This document shows positions 1 to 7,482 of a DNA stretch of 64,000 bases, one piece after another. Under the pieces are notes generated by a model. The model saw only the letters and a program-made list of their open reading frames with translations, made no database searches and had not been told where the DNA came from. The DNA comes from JBBDYG01 sp040901765 (lineage in GTDB: Bacteria; Planctomycetota; Planctomycetia; Pirellulales; Lacipirellulaceae), in contig JBBDYG010000124.1 of the NCBI GenBank assembly GCA_040901765.1, positions 164,743-228,742 on the forward strand. Reading direction: 5' to 3'. The position numbers were made by a program, and so were the translations under genes. The stretch's first letter is position 1. Each line of letters starts with the position of its first letter.

Positions 1-160
1 CCATCGTCCGACCGATGATGACGATGGTGAAAACGAGCTGGAAGCCAAAGTAGATGCGATCCTGAAGAAGATCAACGAGCAAGGCCAAGCCAGCCTGACC
101 CGCGCCGAACGCAAGCTGCTGGAGCAAGCCAGCCGGCAGTACCAGGAGAAGCGGAAGTAA
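1..160 (+). CDS. C-terminal tail of a probable rhomboid-family intramembrane protease (partial)
   Basis: The reading frame is open from base 2 to the TAA at 158-160 and gives 52 residues. The tail is charged and helical, of the form VDAILKKINEQG then LTRAERKLLEQAS. Planctomycete rhomboid-type serine proteases (GlpG-like, intramembrane cleavage of transmembrane substrates) commonly end in a short soluble segment of this kind, with a phrase close to 'D-x-I-L-x-K-I-x-x-x-G-x-x-S-L-T'. The catalytic membrane domain lies outside the window, so the call rests on the tail alone. A different membrane or regulatory protein with the same tail cannot be excluded. Confidence 0.45.
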   Translation, partial: HRPTDDDDGENELEAKVDAILKKINEQGQASLTRAERKLLEQASRQYQEKRK

Positions 161-206
161 CGTTAGCCGCGACGCGGAGCCGAGTCCGCGAGGCGCAGCG
201 GAGCGC
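161..206. repeat. Hairpin repeat, family E, left copy
   Basis: This segment begins TTAGCCGCGACGC and ends GGAGCGCGTA. The same words in inverted orientation are found at 628-687, on the other side of the small ACP gene, and at 24255-24298. The copy begins directly after the stop codon of the upstream gene. It looks like an intergenic REP-type repeat rather than coding DNA. Confidence 0.6.
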
Positions 207-215
207 GTATTCGCC

Positions 216-602
216 ATGATCGCATCAAGAACACCCGAAGGCTTTCCGAGCAAGTGCCCCGTTTGCGGCGCGGCGACCGAGATTGAATTCTCCGATCCGG
301 GCGACGATGCTCCGTGCCCCTGTTGTGGTCATTTGCTGCTACGGTCCACTGCGATCTTCGAGCGCGTGCGGCAAGCGTTCGCGTCAGCACTTGGCATCGA
401 TCCGGAGCACATTACAGTCGATACGCGACTGGCGGACCTTTTCGGGAATGCGGACTCGCTCGACACAATCGAGCTGGTGATGGAGCTGGTGATGGAGTTG
501 GATGAAGAATTAATCATGGAGGCAGACGCCGTTGCTGGGGCGGAGACGTTTGGCGATTTAGTGCGGATTGTTATGGAGCGAGGATACTGTGACGACACTT
601 GA
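216..602 (+). CDS. Zinc-ribbon/acyl carrier protein fusion
   Basis: This 128-residue protein has two parts. Residues 14-41 hold CPVCG and CPCCG, a four-cysteine zinc ribbon ending in a hydrophobic LLL stretch. Residues about 47-122 are an acyl carrier protein domain with the phosphopantetheine site D-S-L (serine 81) followed by DTIELVMEL. Family knowledge: such carriers are charged by a 4'-phosphopantetheinyl transferase and carry acyl chains; planctomycetes have zinc-ribbon-fused variants whose pathway is unclear. Helix II is unusual: bases 471-482 (GAGCTGGTGATG) are exactly duplicated at 483-494, giving ELVMELVMEL and adding four residues, about one helical turn, just after the prosthetic-group serine. 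The gene is flanked by inverted family E repeats. No fatty-acid or polyketide gene is adjacent. Confidence 0.75.
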   Translation: MIASRTPEGFPSKCPVCGAATEIEFSDPGDDAPCPCCGHLLLRSTAIFERVRQAFASALGIDPEHITVDTRLADLFGNADSLDTIELVMELVMELDEELIMEADAVAGAETFGDLVRIVMERGYCDDT

Positions 603-627
603 CGCGGGGCTTTCATTGATTCTGACG

Positions 628-687
628 CCTACGCGCTCCGCTCCGAGGACGAAGCCTGCCCGCCGCGGTGGGCGTCGCGGCTAACGG
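628..687. repeat. Hairpin repeat, family E, right copy
   Basis: The segment carries TACGCGCTCCGCTCC and later GTCGCGGCTAACGG, the reverse complement of the ends of the copy at 161-206. Together the two copies bracket the ACP gene as an inverted pair. The gap from 603 to 783 otherwise shows nothing recognisable. Confidence 0.6.
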
Positions 688-783
688 GGCACTGCCCGCA
701 GTTCTATTCTCGTTTATACTATTCCACGCTCCCAGGCGGCCTACTTTACGACTCCTCTCCATGCTTCGCGGGATCGAACTTCT

Positions 784-1710
784 ATGGCTCACGGCAATGA
801 TGCCCCGCGGTCGCTGGTGGTCGCGGTTACCGGCGCGTCGGGACTGGTTGGTTCGCACCTGATTCCGTTGTTGGAATCGCGGGGCCACCTCGTACGCCGC
901 CTGGTGCGGCGGCCGGTGCAAGACGGCGACCACGAAATCGAGTGGAACCCCGCGGAAGGAACGATCGACGCCGCGGAACTGAACGGCGTCGATGCGGTCG
1001 TGCATCTGGCCGGCGAGGGCGTGGCTTCCGAAAGGTGGAACGAGCGCGTGAAGCGGGCGATTCTTGATAGCCGCGTCGACGGCACGCGGCTGCTGTGCCA
1101 GACGCTGGCGGAACTCGACTCGAAGCCGAGCGTGCTGGTCAGCGCGTCGGCGATTGGCTACTACGGCCCGCGCGGGGCGGAGCCGATCGACGAAACTTCG
1201 CCGCCGGGCGACGGGTTCTTGGCGGAGGTGTGTCAGGCGTGGGAGCACGAAACGCGGCCCGCGAGCGAGGCCGGGATCCGCGTCGTGAATCTGCGGATCG
1301 GCGTCGTGCTGAGCACCGAAGGGGGGGCGCTGAAGAAAATGCTCACTCCCTTCAAGCTCGGCCTCGGCGGCGTGATGGGCAGCGGCGAACAGTACATCAG
1401 TTGGATCGAGCTGGGCGACCTTGTGCGGATCATCGAGTTGGCACTCACGAACGACTCTCTGTCGGGACCAGTCAACGCAACGGCTCCCCATCCGGCCACG
1501 AATCGCGAGCTGACCAAGACACTCGGCAAAGTGCTCGGCCGGCCGACGATCTTTCCGATGCCCGCGTTCGCGGCCCGGCTGGCGTTTGGCGAAATGGCCG
1601 ACGAGATGCTGCTGACCGGGGCGAAGATTCTGCCTAAACGCCTGGAAACCGCCAAATTCCAGTTTTCTCAGCCGCAACTCGAAGGGGCGCTACGCCATTT
1701 GCTGGAGTAG
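784..1710 (+). CDS. TIGR01777-family NAD(P)-dependent epimerase (YfcH/SulA-like)
   Basis: This 308-residue protein has the extended short-chain dehydrogenase/epimerase fold. The N-terminal nucleotide-binding motif TGASGLVG lies at residues 16-23, SASAIGYYGPRG (around 118-130) matches the active-site region, and the C-terminal 50 residues (PTIFPMPAFAARLAFGEMA and beyond) match the DUF1731 extension that defines the YfcH/TIGR01777 group. Members are cytoplasmic and usually monocistronic; the substrate is unknown, and the old 'cell division inhibitor SulA' label is misleading. The ATG at 784 is the first in frame after the repeat-bearing gap and puts the Rossmann motif at the expected distance. 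Confidence 0.9.
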   Translation: MAHGNDAPRSLVVAVTGASGLVGSHLIPLLESRGHLVRRLVRRPVQDGDHEIEWNPAEGTIDAAELNGVDAVVHLAGEGVASERWNERVKRAILDSRVDGTRLLCQTLAELDSKPSVLVSASAIGYYGPRGAEPIDETSPPGDGFLAEVCQAWEHETRPASEAGIRVVNLRIGVVLSTEGGALKKMLTPFKLGLGGVMGSGEQYISWIELGDLVRIIELALTNDSLSGPVNATAPHPATNRELTKTLGKVLGRPTIFPMPAFAARLAFGEMADEMLLTGAKILPKRLETAKFQFSQPQLEGALRHLLE

Positions 1711-1812
1711 GACGGTCAGCCGAGCGTAACTTGCCGCCCCGCCGCCCCAACGCTAAGATTAGTTAGCGTGCTAACTATTTGCCCGCGCCCATCTTGTTCG
1801 GAACTACATCGC

Positions 1813-3069
1813 GTGCGACGAACCCTGACGAATCGACGGTGGAGTCAAGGGGTTTATAACGCCATGTTATGCGCCGGCGTATTGCTCATGGGCGGCTGCG
1901 AGCGCGAGAACAAGTTCGTTCCACCACCGCCGCCGCAGGTTTCCGTCGCTCAACCGCTGGAAACGGAAATTGCCGACGCCATCGAATTCATCGGCAACAC
2001 CCGCGCCTCGGCTACCGTCGAGCTTCGCGCCCGCGTCAACGGCTATTTGAAACAAATCGCGTTCGAGGACGGTGCGAACGTGAAAGAGGGAGACCTGCTG
2101 TTTGTCATCGACGAGGCGCCGTTTCAGGTTGCTCTGGACATTGCGAATGCGGAAGTGCAACGAGCGCAGGCCGATCTGCAACTTCAGGAGACGGAATTTC
2201 GTCGCACGGAAACCCTTGTCACACAGAAGGCGCTCACACAGTCCGATCTCGATCAGAGTGCTGCGGAACTGGCGACGGCTCGCGCCAATGTCGCCGCCGC
2301 GGAGGCGGTGGTCCGCCGCGCTGAGTTGGACCTCGGCTATTGCCAGATCCGCGCCCCGATCAGCGGCCGCATCGGCCGGCATCTAGTCGATCGCGGCAGT
2401 CTGATTCAGGCCGAACAGACGCATCTCGCCACGATCGAAAGCCTCGACCCGATCCAGGCCTACTTCAGCCTCAGTGAAAGCGATCTGCTGCGGTTTATGG
2501 AGATGTTCCGGCAACACGAGATTCCCGATCCCGAACAGAACCCGCCGGTGCTGTTTCTCGGGCTGGATAACAGCGTGGGCTACCCGTACCAAGGGGCTAT
2601 CGACTTCCGCGAAATGGGAGTGGACCCCACGACAGGAACTGCCCTCCGCCGGGGGCTGTTTGCGAACCCGAACAATGAATTGATTCCGGGCTTGTTTGTG
2701 CGAATTCGCGCCCCGATCGGCCAGCCACAGCAACGGCTGTTGGTCGAAAAGCGAGCCATCGGCACCGATCAGCGCGGCGATTATCTGCTTGTCGTCAATG
2801 ACAAGAATGTCGTGGAGTATCGCCTGGTGAAGCTCGGACTGAGCACCGACGGAATGCGGGTGATTGAACAAGGCGTTGAAGCCGACGAGTGGATCGTGGT
2901 CAACGGATTGCAACGGGCCAGGCCCGGCGCAACCGTTGATCCCGAGCGGGTCACGATGACGATGGGCCCCGTTGCGGACGGCGTCGCTTCCCCCGCAGAC
3001 CAAACAAGTTCGCCCGCTGCCCCACCAGCACCGGCTCCCGAACCCAATCCCGCCAACTCCAGCGAATGA
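1813..3069 (+). CDS. RND efflux periplasmic adaptor lipoprotein (AcrA/MexA family)
   Basis: About 418 residues. From the GTG at 1813 the N terminus reads as a lipoprotein signal: basic MRRTLTNRRW, a hydrophobic core, then the lipobox LMGGC with lipidated cysteine 29. The body has the membrane-fusion-protein order: barrel-sandwich half (GNTRASATVELRARVNG), a long alpha-helical hairpin rich in A/E/L, the second half (LGYCQIRAPISGRIG), then a beta-barrel and a proline-rich tail. It bridges an inner-membrane RND pump to an outer-membrane channel. The pump gene begins 24 bp downstream, so the two are surely cotranscribed. Longer (GTG 1768) and shorter (ATG 1864) starts share the frame; 1813 gives the best signal peptide. 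Confidence 0.88.
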   Translation: MRRTLTNRRWSQGVYNAMLCAGVLLMGGCERENKFVPPPPPQVSVAQPLETEIADAIEFIGNTRASATVELRARVNGYLKQIAFEDGANVKEGDLLFVIDEAPFQVALDIANAEVQRAQADLQLQETEFRRTETLVTQKALTQSDLDQSAAELATARANVAAAEAVVRRAELDLGYCQIRAPISGRIGRHLVDRGSLIQAEQTHLATIESLDPIQAYFSLSESDLLRFMEMFRQHEIPDPEQNPPVLFLGLDNSVGYPYQGAIDFREMGVDPTTGTALRRGLFANPNNELIPGLFVRIRAPIGQPQQRLLVEKRAIGTDQRGDYLLVVNDKNVVEYRLVKLGLSTDGMRVIEQGVEADEWIVVNGLQRARPGATVDPERVTMTMGPVADGVASPADQTSSPAAPPAPAPEPNPANSSE

Positions 3070-3093
3070 TCGAGCGGGAGCAACCGCACGCCC

Positions 3094-6000
3094 ATGTTTG
3101 CCCGCTTTTTCATCGAACGGCCGATCTTCGCGAATGTCATCGCGATTGTAATGATGCTCTTGGGCGCGGTTTCGCTTTGGCAATTGCCGATCGAGCAGTA
3201 CCCGGAGATCACGCCCCCCACCGTTCGCGTGCAGGCGACGTACCCTGGCGCCGACGCGCAAGTTCTGGCCAACACCGTGGCCGCTCCCATCGAACAACAG
3301 GTGAACGGCGTCGAGGACATGCTCTACATGTCCTCCACTTCTTCCAGCGACGGAACTTACTCGCTGACGATCACGTTTGAAATTGGAACGGACCTCGATG
3401 GCGCTCAGGTGCTGGTGCAAAACCGCGTGGCAATTGCCGAGCCGCAGCTACCGGAAGAGGTCCGCCGCCAGGGCGTGACCACCAAGAAGCAATCGACGAA
3501 CATTCTGCTGGTCATATCGCTCACGTCGCCCGACAACGAATTTGACGATTTGTTTCTTGCGAACTACGCCACGCTTCGGCTGCGGGACGAACTTAGCCGA
3601 GTTACCGGTGTGGGCGACGTAACCGTTTTCGGCACCGCCAACTACAGCATGCGGGTGTGGCTCGATCCGGAGAAGCTCAAGGCCCGCGGCCTGACGACGC
3701 AGGACGTGCTTGTCGCCATCGAGGAACAGAACGTGCAAGTCGCGGCCGGCCAAATCGGCCAGCCACCGTTGCCGGCGGACAAGGAGGTGTCATTCCAATA
3801 CACGGTCACCACGCTGGGGCGATTGTCGGATGTCGAACAGTTCCAAGACATCATTGTCAAAGCCGATGGAACGCGGATCACGCGGCTGGCAGATGTCGCA
3901 CGGATCGAACTTGGCGCGCAGAGCTACGATCAATTCAATCTCAAGCAGGGCCAGCCGACCGCCAACATCGGCATTTATCAACTGCCGGGAAGCAACGCAA
4001 TCGACGTGGTGGAAAGAGTTCGCGCGGCCGTCACCGAACTCAGCCGCACGTTTCCCGAGGGCATGGAGCATAGCTTTCCCCTGGACACGACAGAATTCGT
4101 CGAAGCGTCGATTCACGAGGTCTACATAACGCTGATCGAAGCCGGCGTGCTGGTGCTGATCGTCATTCTCGTTTTTCTGCAAGACTGGCGGGCCGTGCTC
4201 GTTCCCGCGACCACTGTTCCCGTCACGATCATCGGCGCTTTTTTCGCCATGGACCTGATGGGCTACACCGTGAACATGCTCACGCTGTTTGGCCTGGTGC
4301 TGGCAATTGGCATCGTGGTGGATGACGCGATCGTTGTCGTCGAGAACGCAGCTCACCATATCGAGCAAGGCATGGCCCCCAAGCCGGCCACGATCCAAGC
4401 CATGGACGAAGTGCTCGGGCCGATCATCGGCATCACGCTGGTGCTGATGGCCGTGTTTCTGCCCAGCGCATTTTTGGGTGGCATCACGGGGCAGCTTTAC
4501 CAGCAATTCGCCCTCACGATCGCCGCGACGGCATTCATCAGCGCGATCAACGCGATGACGCTCAAGCCGGCCCAGTGCGCCCAGTGGTTGCGCCCACCCA
4601 AAAAGAAGAAGAATATCTTCGCCCGCGGCTTCAACCGGGTTTACGGCTGGTTCGAAGTGGCCTACACGGCCATCGTGCGGGTGCTGGTGCGGCAAGTCTT
4701 TGTGGTAATGGTGGTCTTCGCCGGTTTGATCGCGCTGACCGTGTGGTGGTACAGTCGCGTCCCCACCGGATTCTTCCCCACCGAAGACCAGGGTTACATT
4801 TTTGTTGCCGTGCAGCTTCCCGACGCCGCCTCGCAGGAGCGCACCCGCGAGGTGCTTGGCGAGATCGACGCCATCCTCGCGGAAACGCCCGGCGTGGCGA
4901 CTTGGATCAGCATCGGCGGCATGTCGCTACTGGAAGGGAGCAGCGCACCGAACTCCGCCACGCTGTTCGTCACGTTCACTCCGTGGGACGAACGATTGCC
5001 CGAAGGGCATACGCTGGAAGCGATTCTCGGTCGGCTGGCCGGCCAGTTTTCACGGATTCAAGAGGCAATCGTCTTTCCGTTCGCCCCACCGGCCATTCGC
5101 GGGCTGGGCGTTCGCGGCGGCTTCGACATGCAGGTGCAGGATCGCGCGGATCTGGGCCGCACGGCGCTGTACCAAGTGGTCACCGAAATCGTCGATAATG
5201 CCCGCACGCAGTCGGGACTCTCCGCGCTTAATACCAGCTTCCGCCCGGGCGTACCGCAACTTTACGTTGATATCGATCGCGAGAAAGTAAAGACGCTTGA
5301 CATCCCGCTCAGCACCGTCTTCTCCACGCTTCAGGCTTACCTCGGTTCGGCGTATGTGAACGACTTCAACAAGTTCGGCCGCATTTATCAGGTGCGTCTC
5401 CAGGCGGAATCAAAATTTCGCGCCGAGCCGGACGATATCCAGCGGCTTGAAGTCCGCAACCGCGCCGGCCAAATGATTCCGCTCAGCACGATCGCCCGCG
5501 TGGGAGAATCGTTTGGGCCGCAGATCATCAACCGCTACAACCTTTACCCGTCGGCTTCGATAACCGGTGAACCCGCGCCCGGCTACAGCACCGGCGAAGC
5601 ACTCGCCCTGATGGAGGAAATTGCAGCCGGCAGCCTGCCCGACCAGATGGGCTTCGAGTGGACCGGAATGGCATACCAAGAGCAGCGCGTGGGCGGCGAG
5701 GCGCTGCTCGTGTTCGCGATGGCCGTGGTGCTGGTCTACCTCGTGCTGGCCGCCCAGTATGAAAGTTGGCTGATACCGATCGCGGTCATTCTCGTCGTGC
5801 CGCTCGGGCTATTGGGCGCGATCGCGGCCGTTTCGTTGCGGGGCATGGATAACAATCTGTACACGCAGATCGGCATCGTGCTGATCATCGCGCTCGCCAG
5901 CAAGAACGCAATTCTGATCGTCGAGTTCGCCCGCGACATCCGCGCGAAAGGAAAGTCGATTACCGACGCGGCGGTCGAAGCGGCCAGGCTGCGCTTTCGC

Positions 6001-6204
6001 CCGATCCTGATGACTTCGTTCGCATTCATTCTGGGCGTGGTGCCGCTGGTGATCGCCGAAGGCGCGGGCGCTGCGGGCCAGCGCGCTTTGGGCACGGCCG
6101 TCGTCGGCGGCATGATCGCCTCGACATTCCTGGCAGTATTTTTCGTGCCGGTGTTCTTTGTGCTGTTTCAGAGGATGAGTGAGTGGCGGAAGGGGCCGAG
6201 CTAA
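3094..6204 (+). CDS. RND efflux permease, HAE1 (AcrB/MexB) family
   Basis: This 1036-residue protein has the usual length of an AcrB-type proton-driven multidrug exporter. The start MFARFFIERPIFANVIAI is the typical first transmembrane helix. Periplasmic porter segments are recognisable (QYPEITPPTVRVQATYPGA, GVGDVTVFG). TM4 carries the proton-relay pair in GIVVDDAIVVVEN, aspartates 410 and 411, and the second half repeats the fold with ASKNAILIVEFARD. With the adaptor just upstream it forms the inner-membrane part of a tripartite pump. No TolC-like outer-membrane factor follows; a REP/transposase element lies immediately downstream, so the channel must be encoded elsewhere. Substrates cannot be inferred. 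Confidence 0.95.
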   Translation: MFARFFIERPIFANVIAIVMMLLGAVSLWQLPIEQYPEITPPTVRVQATYPGADAQVLANTVAAPIEQQVNGVEDMLYMSSTSSSDGTYSLTITFEIGTDLDGAQVLVQNRVAIAEPQLPEEVRRQGVTTKKQSTNILLVISLTSPDNEFDDLFLANYATLRLRDELSRVTGVGDVTVFGTANYSMRVWLDPEKLKARGLTTQDVLVAIEEQNVQVAAGQIGQPPLPADKEVSFQYTVTTLGRLSDVEQFQDIIVKADGTRITRLADVARIELGAQSYDQFNLKQGQPTANIGIYQLPGSNAIDVVERVRAAVTELSRTFPEGMEHSFPLDTTEFVEASIHEVYITLIEAGVLVLIVILVFLQDWRAVLVPATTVPVTIIGAFFAMDLMGYTVNMLTLFGLVLAIGIVVDDAIVVVENAAHHIEQGMAPKPATIQAMDEVLGPIIGITLVLMAVFLPSAFLGGITGQLYQQFALTIAATAFISAINAMTLKPAQCAQWLRPPKKKKNIFARGFNRVYGWFEVAYTAIVRVLVRQVFVVMVVFAGLIALTVWWYSRVPTGFFPTEDQGYIFVAVQLPDAASQERTREVLGEIDAILAETPGVATWISIGGMSLLEGSSAPNSATLFVTFTPWDERLPEGHTLEAILGRLAGQFSRIQEAIVFPFAPPAIRGLGVRGGFDMQVQDRADLGRTALYQVVTEIVDNARTQSGLSALNTSFRPGVPQLYVDIDREKVKTLDIPLSTVFSTLQAYLGSAYVNDFNKFGRIYQVRLQAESKFRAEPDDIQRLEVRNRAGQMIPLSTIARVGESFGPQIINRYNLYPSASITGEPAPGYSTGEALALMEEIAAGSLPDQMGFEWTGMAYQEQRVGGEALLVFAMAVVLVYLVLAAQYESWLIPIAVILVVPLGLLGAIAAVSLRGMDNNLYTQIGIVLIIALASKNAILIVEFARDIRAKGKSITDAAVEAARLRFRPILMTSFAFILGVVPLVIAEGAGAAGQRALGTAVVGGMIASTFLAVFFVPVFFVLFQRMSEWRKGPS

Positions 6205-6220
6205 GCGATTGAGAAATGCC

Positions 6221-6318
6221 TCATCCCGGCGGGATGACAGCCATTAGCCGGTGGTCGCGCAGCGCACCACCGGAAAAGGGATCGATCTCAAGCACGACCC
6301 CGGAAGGGGTCGCAGCAA
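6221..6318. repeat. REP-type three-hairpin arm, family A (left of transposase)
   Basis: Three hairpins follow one another: CATCCCGGCGGGATG, then CCATTAGCC and GGTGGTCGCGCAGCGCACCACC broken as GGTGGTCGCGC / AGCGCACCACC, then GACCCCGGAAGGGGTC. The same arm in inverted orientation lies at 6783-6881, so the pair brackets the transposase ORF. Related arms occur at 11919-12128 and 58971-59194. Confidence 0.8.
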
Positions 6319-6330
6319 ACGGAGCACCTT

Positions 6331-6774
6331 ATGTCTACGTATTTGAGCTTGCACTATCATCTTGTCTTCAGCACGAAGAGCCGCCAGACATTTATCAAAG
6401 ATGAATTGGCAACACAATTGCACGAATATCTCGGCGGCACCGTCAACGGCCTCGGCGGCTTCTCACAGGGCATCGGCGGAGTTGCTGACCATGTTCACTT
6501 GCTCGTCGGATTGAAGGCGACCCATTGCCTGGCCGACTTCATGCGCGAACTAAAGAAGGCCTCTTCGATCTGGGTTCATGAAGAGCTGAGGCAATCGGAA
6601 TTCGCTTGGCAGGAAGGATACTCGGCGTTTACAGTAAGTGCCACGGCTCGCTCCGGTGTGAAGCGATATATTGCAAATCAAAAAGAACATCATCGGCATA
6701 CGTCGTTTCGAGAGGAGCTTGTCGAGATGCTCCGTCGAGCGGGTGTCGATTTCGATCCGCGGTATTTGGACTAA
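6331..6774 (+). CDS. REP-associated tyrosine transposase (RAYT, IS200/IS605-like Y1 family)
   Basis: This 147-residue protein starts with MSTYLSLHYHLVFSTKSR, the classic opening of the Y1 transposase family. The HUH metal-binding pair is in ADHVHLLVG (residues about 53-61), and the catalytic tyrosine is expected in GVKRYIANQKEHH (around residue 111). RAYTs make single-strand cuts at REP hairpins; most are domesticated, single-copy genes that maintain REP populations. The flanking arms at 6221-6318 and 6783-6881 are inverted copies of each other and match hairpin arms elsewhere in the window, which supports RAYT identity over a simple insertion sequence. The gene appears intact. Confidence 0.9.
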   Translation: MSTYLSLHYHLVFSTKSRQTFIKDELATQLHEYLGGTVNGLGGFSQGIGGVADHVHLLVGLKATHCLADFMRELKKASSIWVHEELRQSEFAWQEGYSAFTVSATARSGVKRYIANQKEHHRHTSFREELVEMLRRAGVDFDPRYLD

Positions 6775-6782
6775 GACGCGGA

Positions 6783-6881
6783 ATTGCTGCGACCCCTGCC
6801 GGGGTCGTGTGTGGATGATGCTCGCTTACCGGTGGTGCGCTTCGCGACCACCGGCTAATGGCTGTCATCCCGCTGGGATGA
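6783..6881. repeat. REP-type three-hairpin arm, family A (right of transposase, inverted)
   Basis: Reading right to left this repeats the left arm: ATCCCGCTGGGAT hairpin, GGCTAATGG linker, the GGTGGTGCGC / GCGACCACC hairpin and GACCCCTGCCGGGGTC. It differs from the left arm at a few loop positions with the stems kept paired, which suggests selection for structure. Confidence 0.8.
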
Positions 6882-7206
6882 AGAATGTGCTACGCCATTC
6901 GCCCGTCGAAGGTTAGTTTATCGGCCTCCAATGGATCGGCTTGAGTTGCCAAGCTGTGAGCGGCGCAAGCCGTGCCAGGTCTCCCAAATAACCCAAGTGT
7001 CCTGCGCGACGAAATCGCGCCCGAAAATGGCTCCGAAATCTTTGGGAACGGGCTTGAAACGGAGCCGGCCCGAGGAGAATTATCGTAACTGCTGATCCAC
7101 AAAGTCTTTACGATCTTAACAATTGCTTCATACTAGCATCGCAGTCGCTTCACCAATTTCCACAACCCCTTGTATGCTAGCAACTTACGAACCGCAAGAA
7201 ATCGAA

Positions 7207-7234
7207 TTGACGCGCGGCTCGAAGTGAGTAAGAT
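7207..7234 (+). promoter_or_regulatory. Possible sigma-70-type promoter upstream of nrdJ
   Basis: TTGACG (7207-7212) and TAAGAT (7229-7234) are spaced by 16 bp, about 250 bp upstream of the nrdJ start. The long intergenic stretch 6882-7482 shows no ORF and no recognisable cobalamin riboswitch. This is a motif match only. Confidence 0.25.
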
Positions 7235-7281
7235 TCGACACCCAGGCAACCAAATGTTGTAGGTTTTCTGGCATCGAATAC

Positions 7282-7360
7282 AACATATAGTGGTGCTACC
7301 GTGGACTTAGCTCGCTTTTGTCGAGATTCGGACCCTCGGGGGTCCAGATATAGTGCAAGG
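7282..7360 (+). promoter_or_regulatory. Two candidate NrdR-like boxes upstream of nrdJ
   Basis: ACAACATATAGTGGT (about 7282-7296) and CCAGATATAGTGCAA (about 7344-7358) share the core ATATAGTG. The cores start 63 bp apart, six helical turns. NrdR repressors bind paired boxes of the general form ACAC-A/T-ATAT-A/T-GTGT upstream of ribonucleotide reductase genes, with helically phased spacing that is usually shorter. The match is imperfect, so this is suggestive only. Confidence 0.3.
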
Positions 7361-7482
7361 CTCGCCCAGGGCGGCCGAGTAGAGTTGCGGGACGTGTTTA
7401 TGAGCATGGGTTTATGTACACTTGTACATTATCCCGATGGAATGGATGCCCCACCGACATCTTTTGAGCAGGAGGTTCTCAC

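Noticed and set aside
3790..4695. 301-codon minus-strand ORF inside the RND pump gene
   Set aside because: Histidine- and aspartate-rich shadow frame, no ribosome site, fully inside a conserved pump gene.
6882..7482. Cobalamin riboswitch before the B12-dependent nrdJ
   Set aside because: I looked for the B12-box and surrounding helices and could not find them; only promoter-like and NrdR-like motifs were seen.
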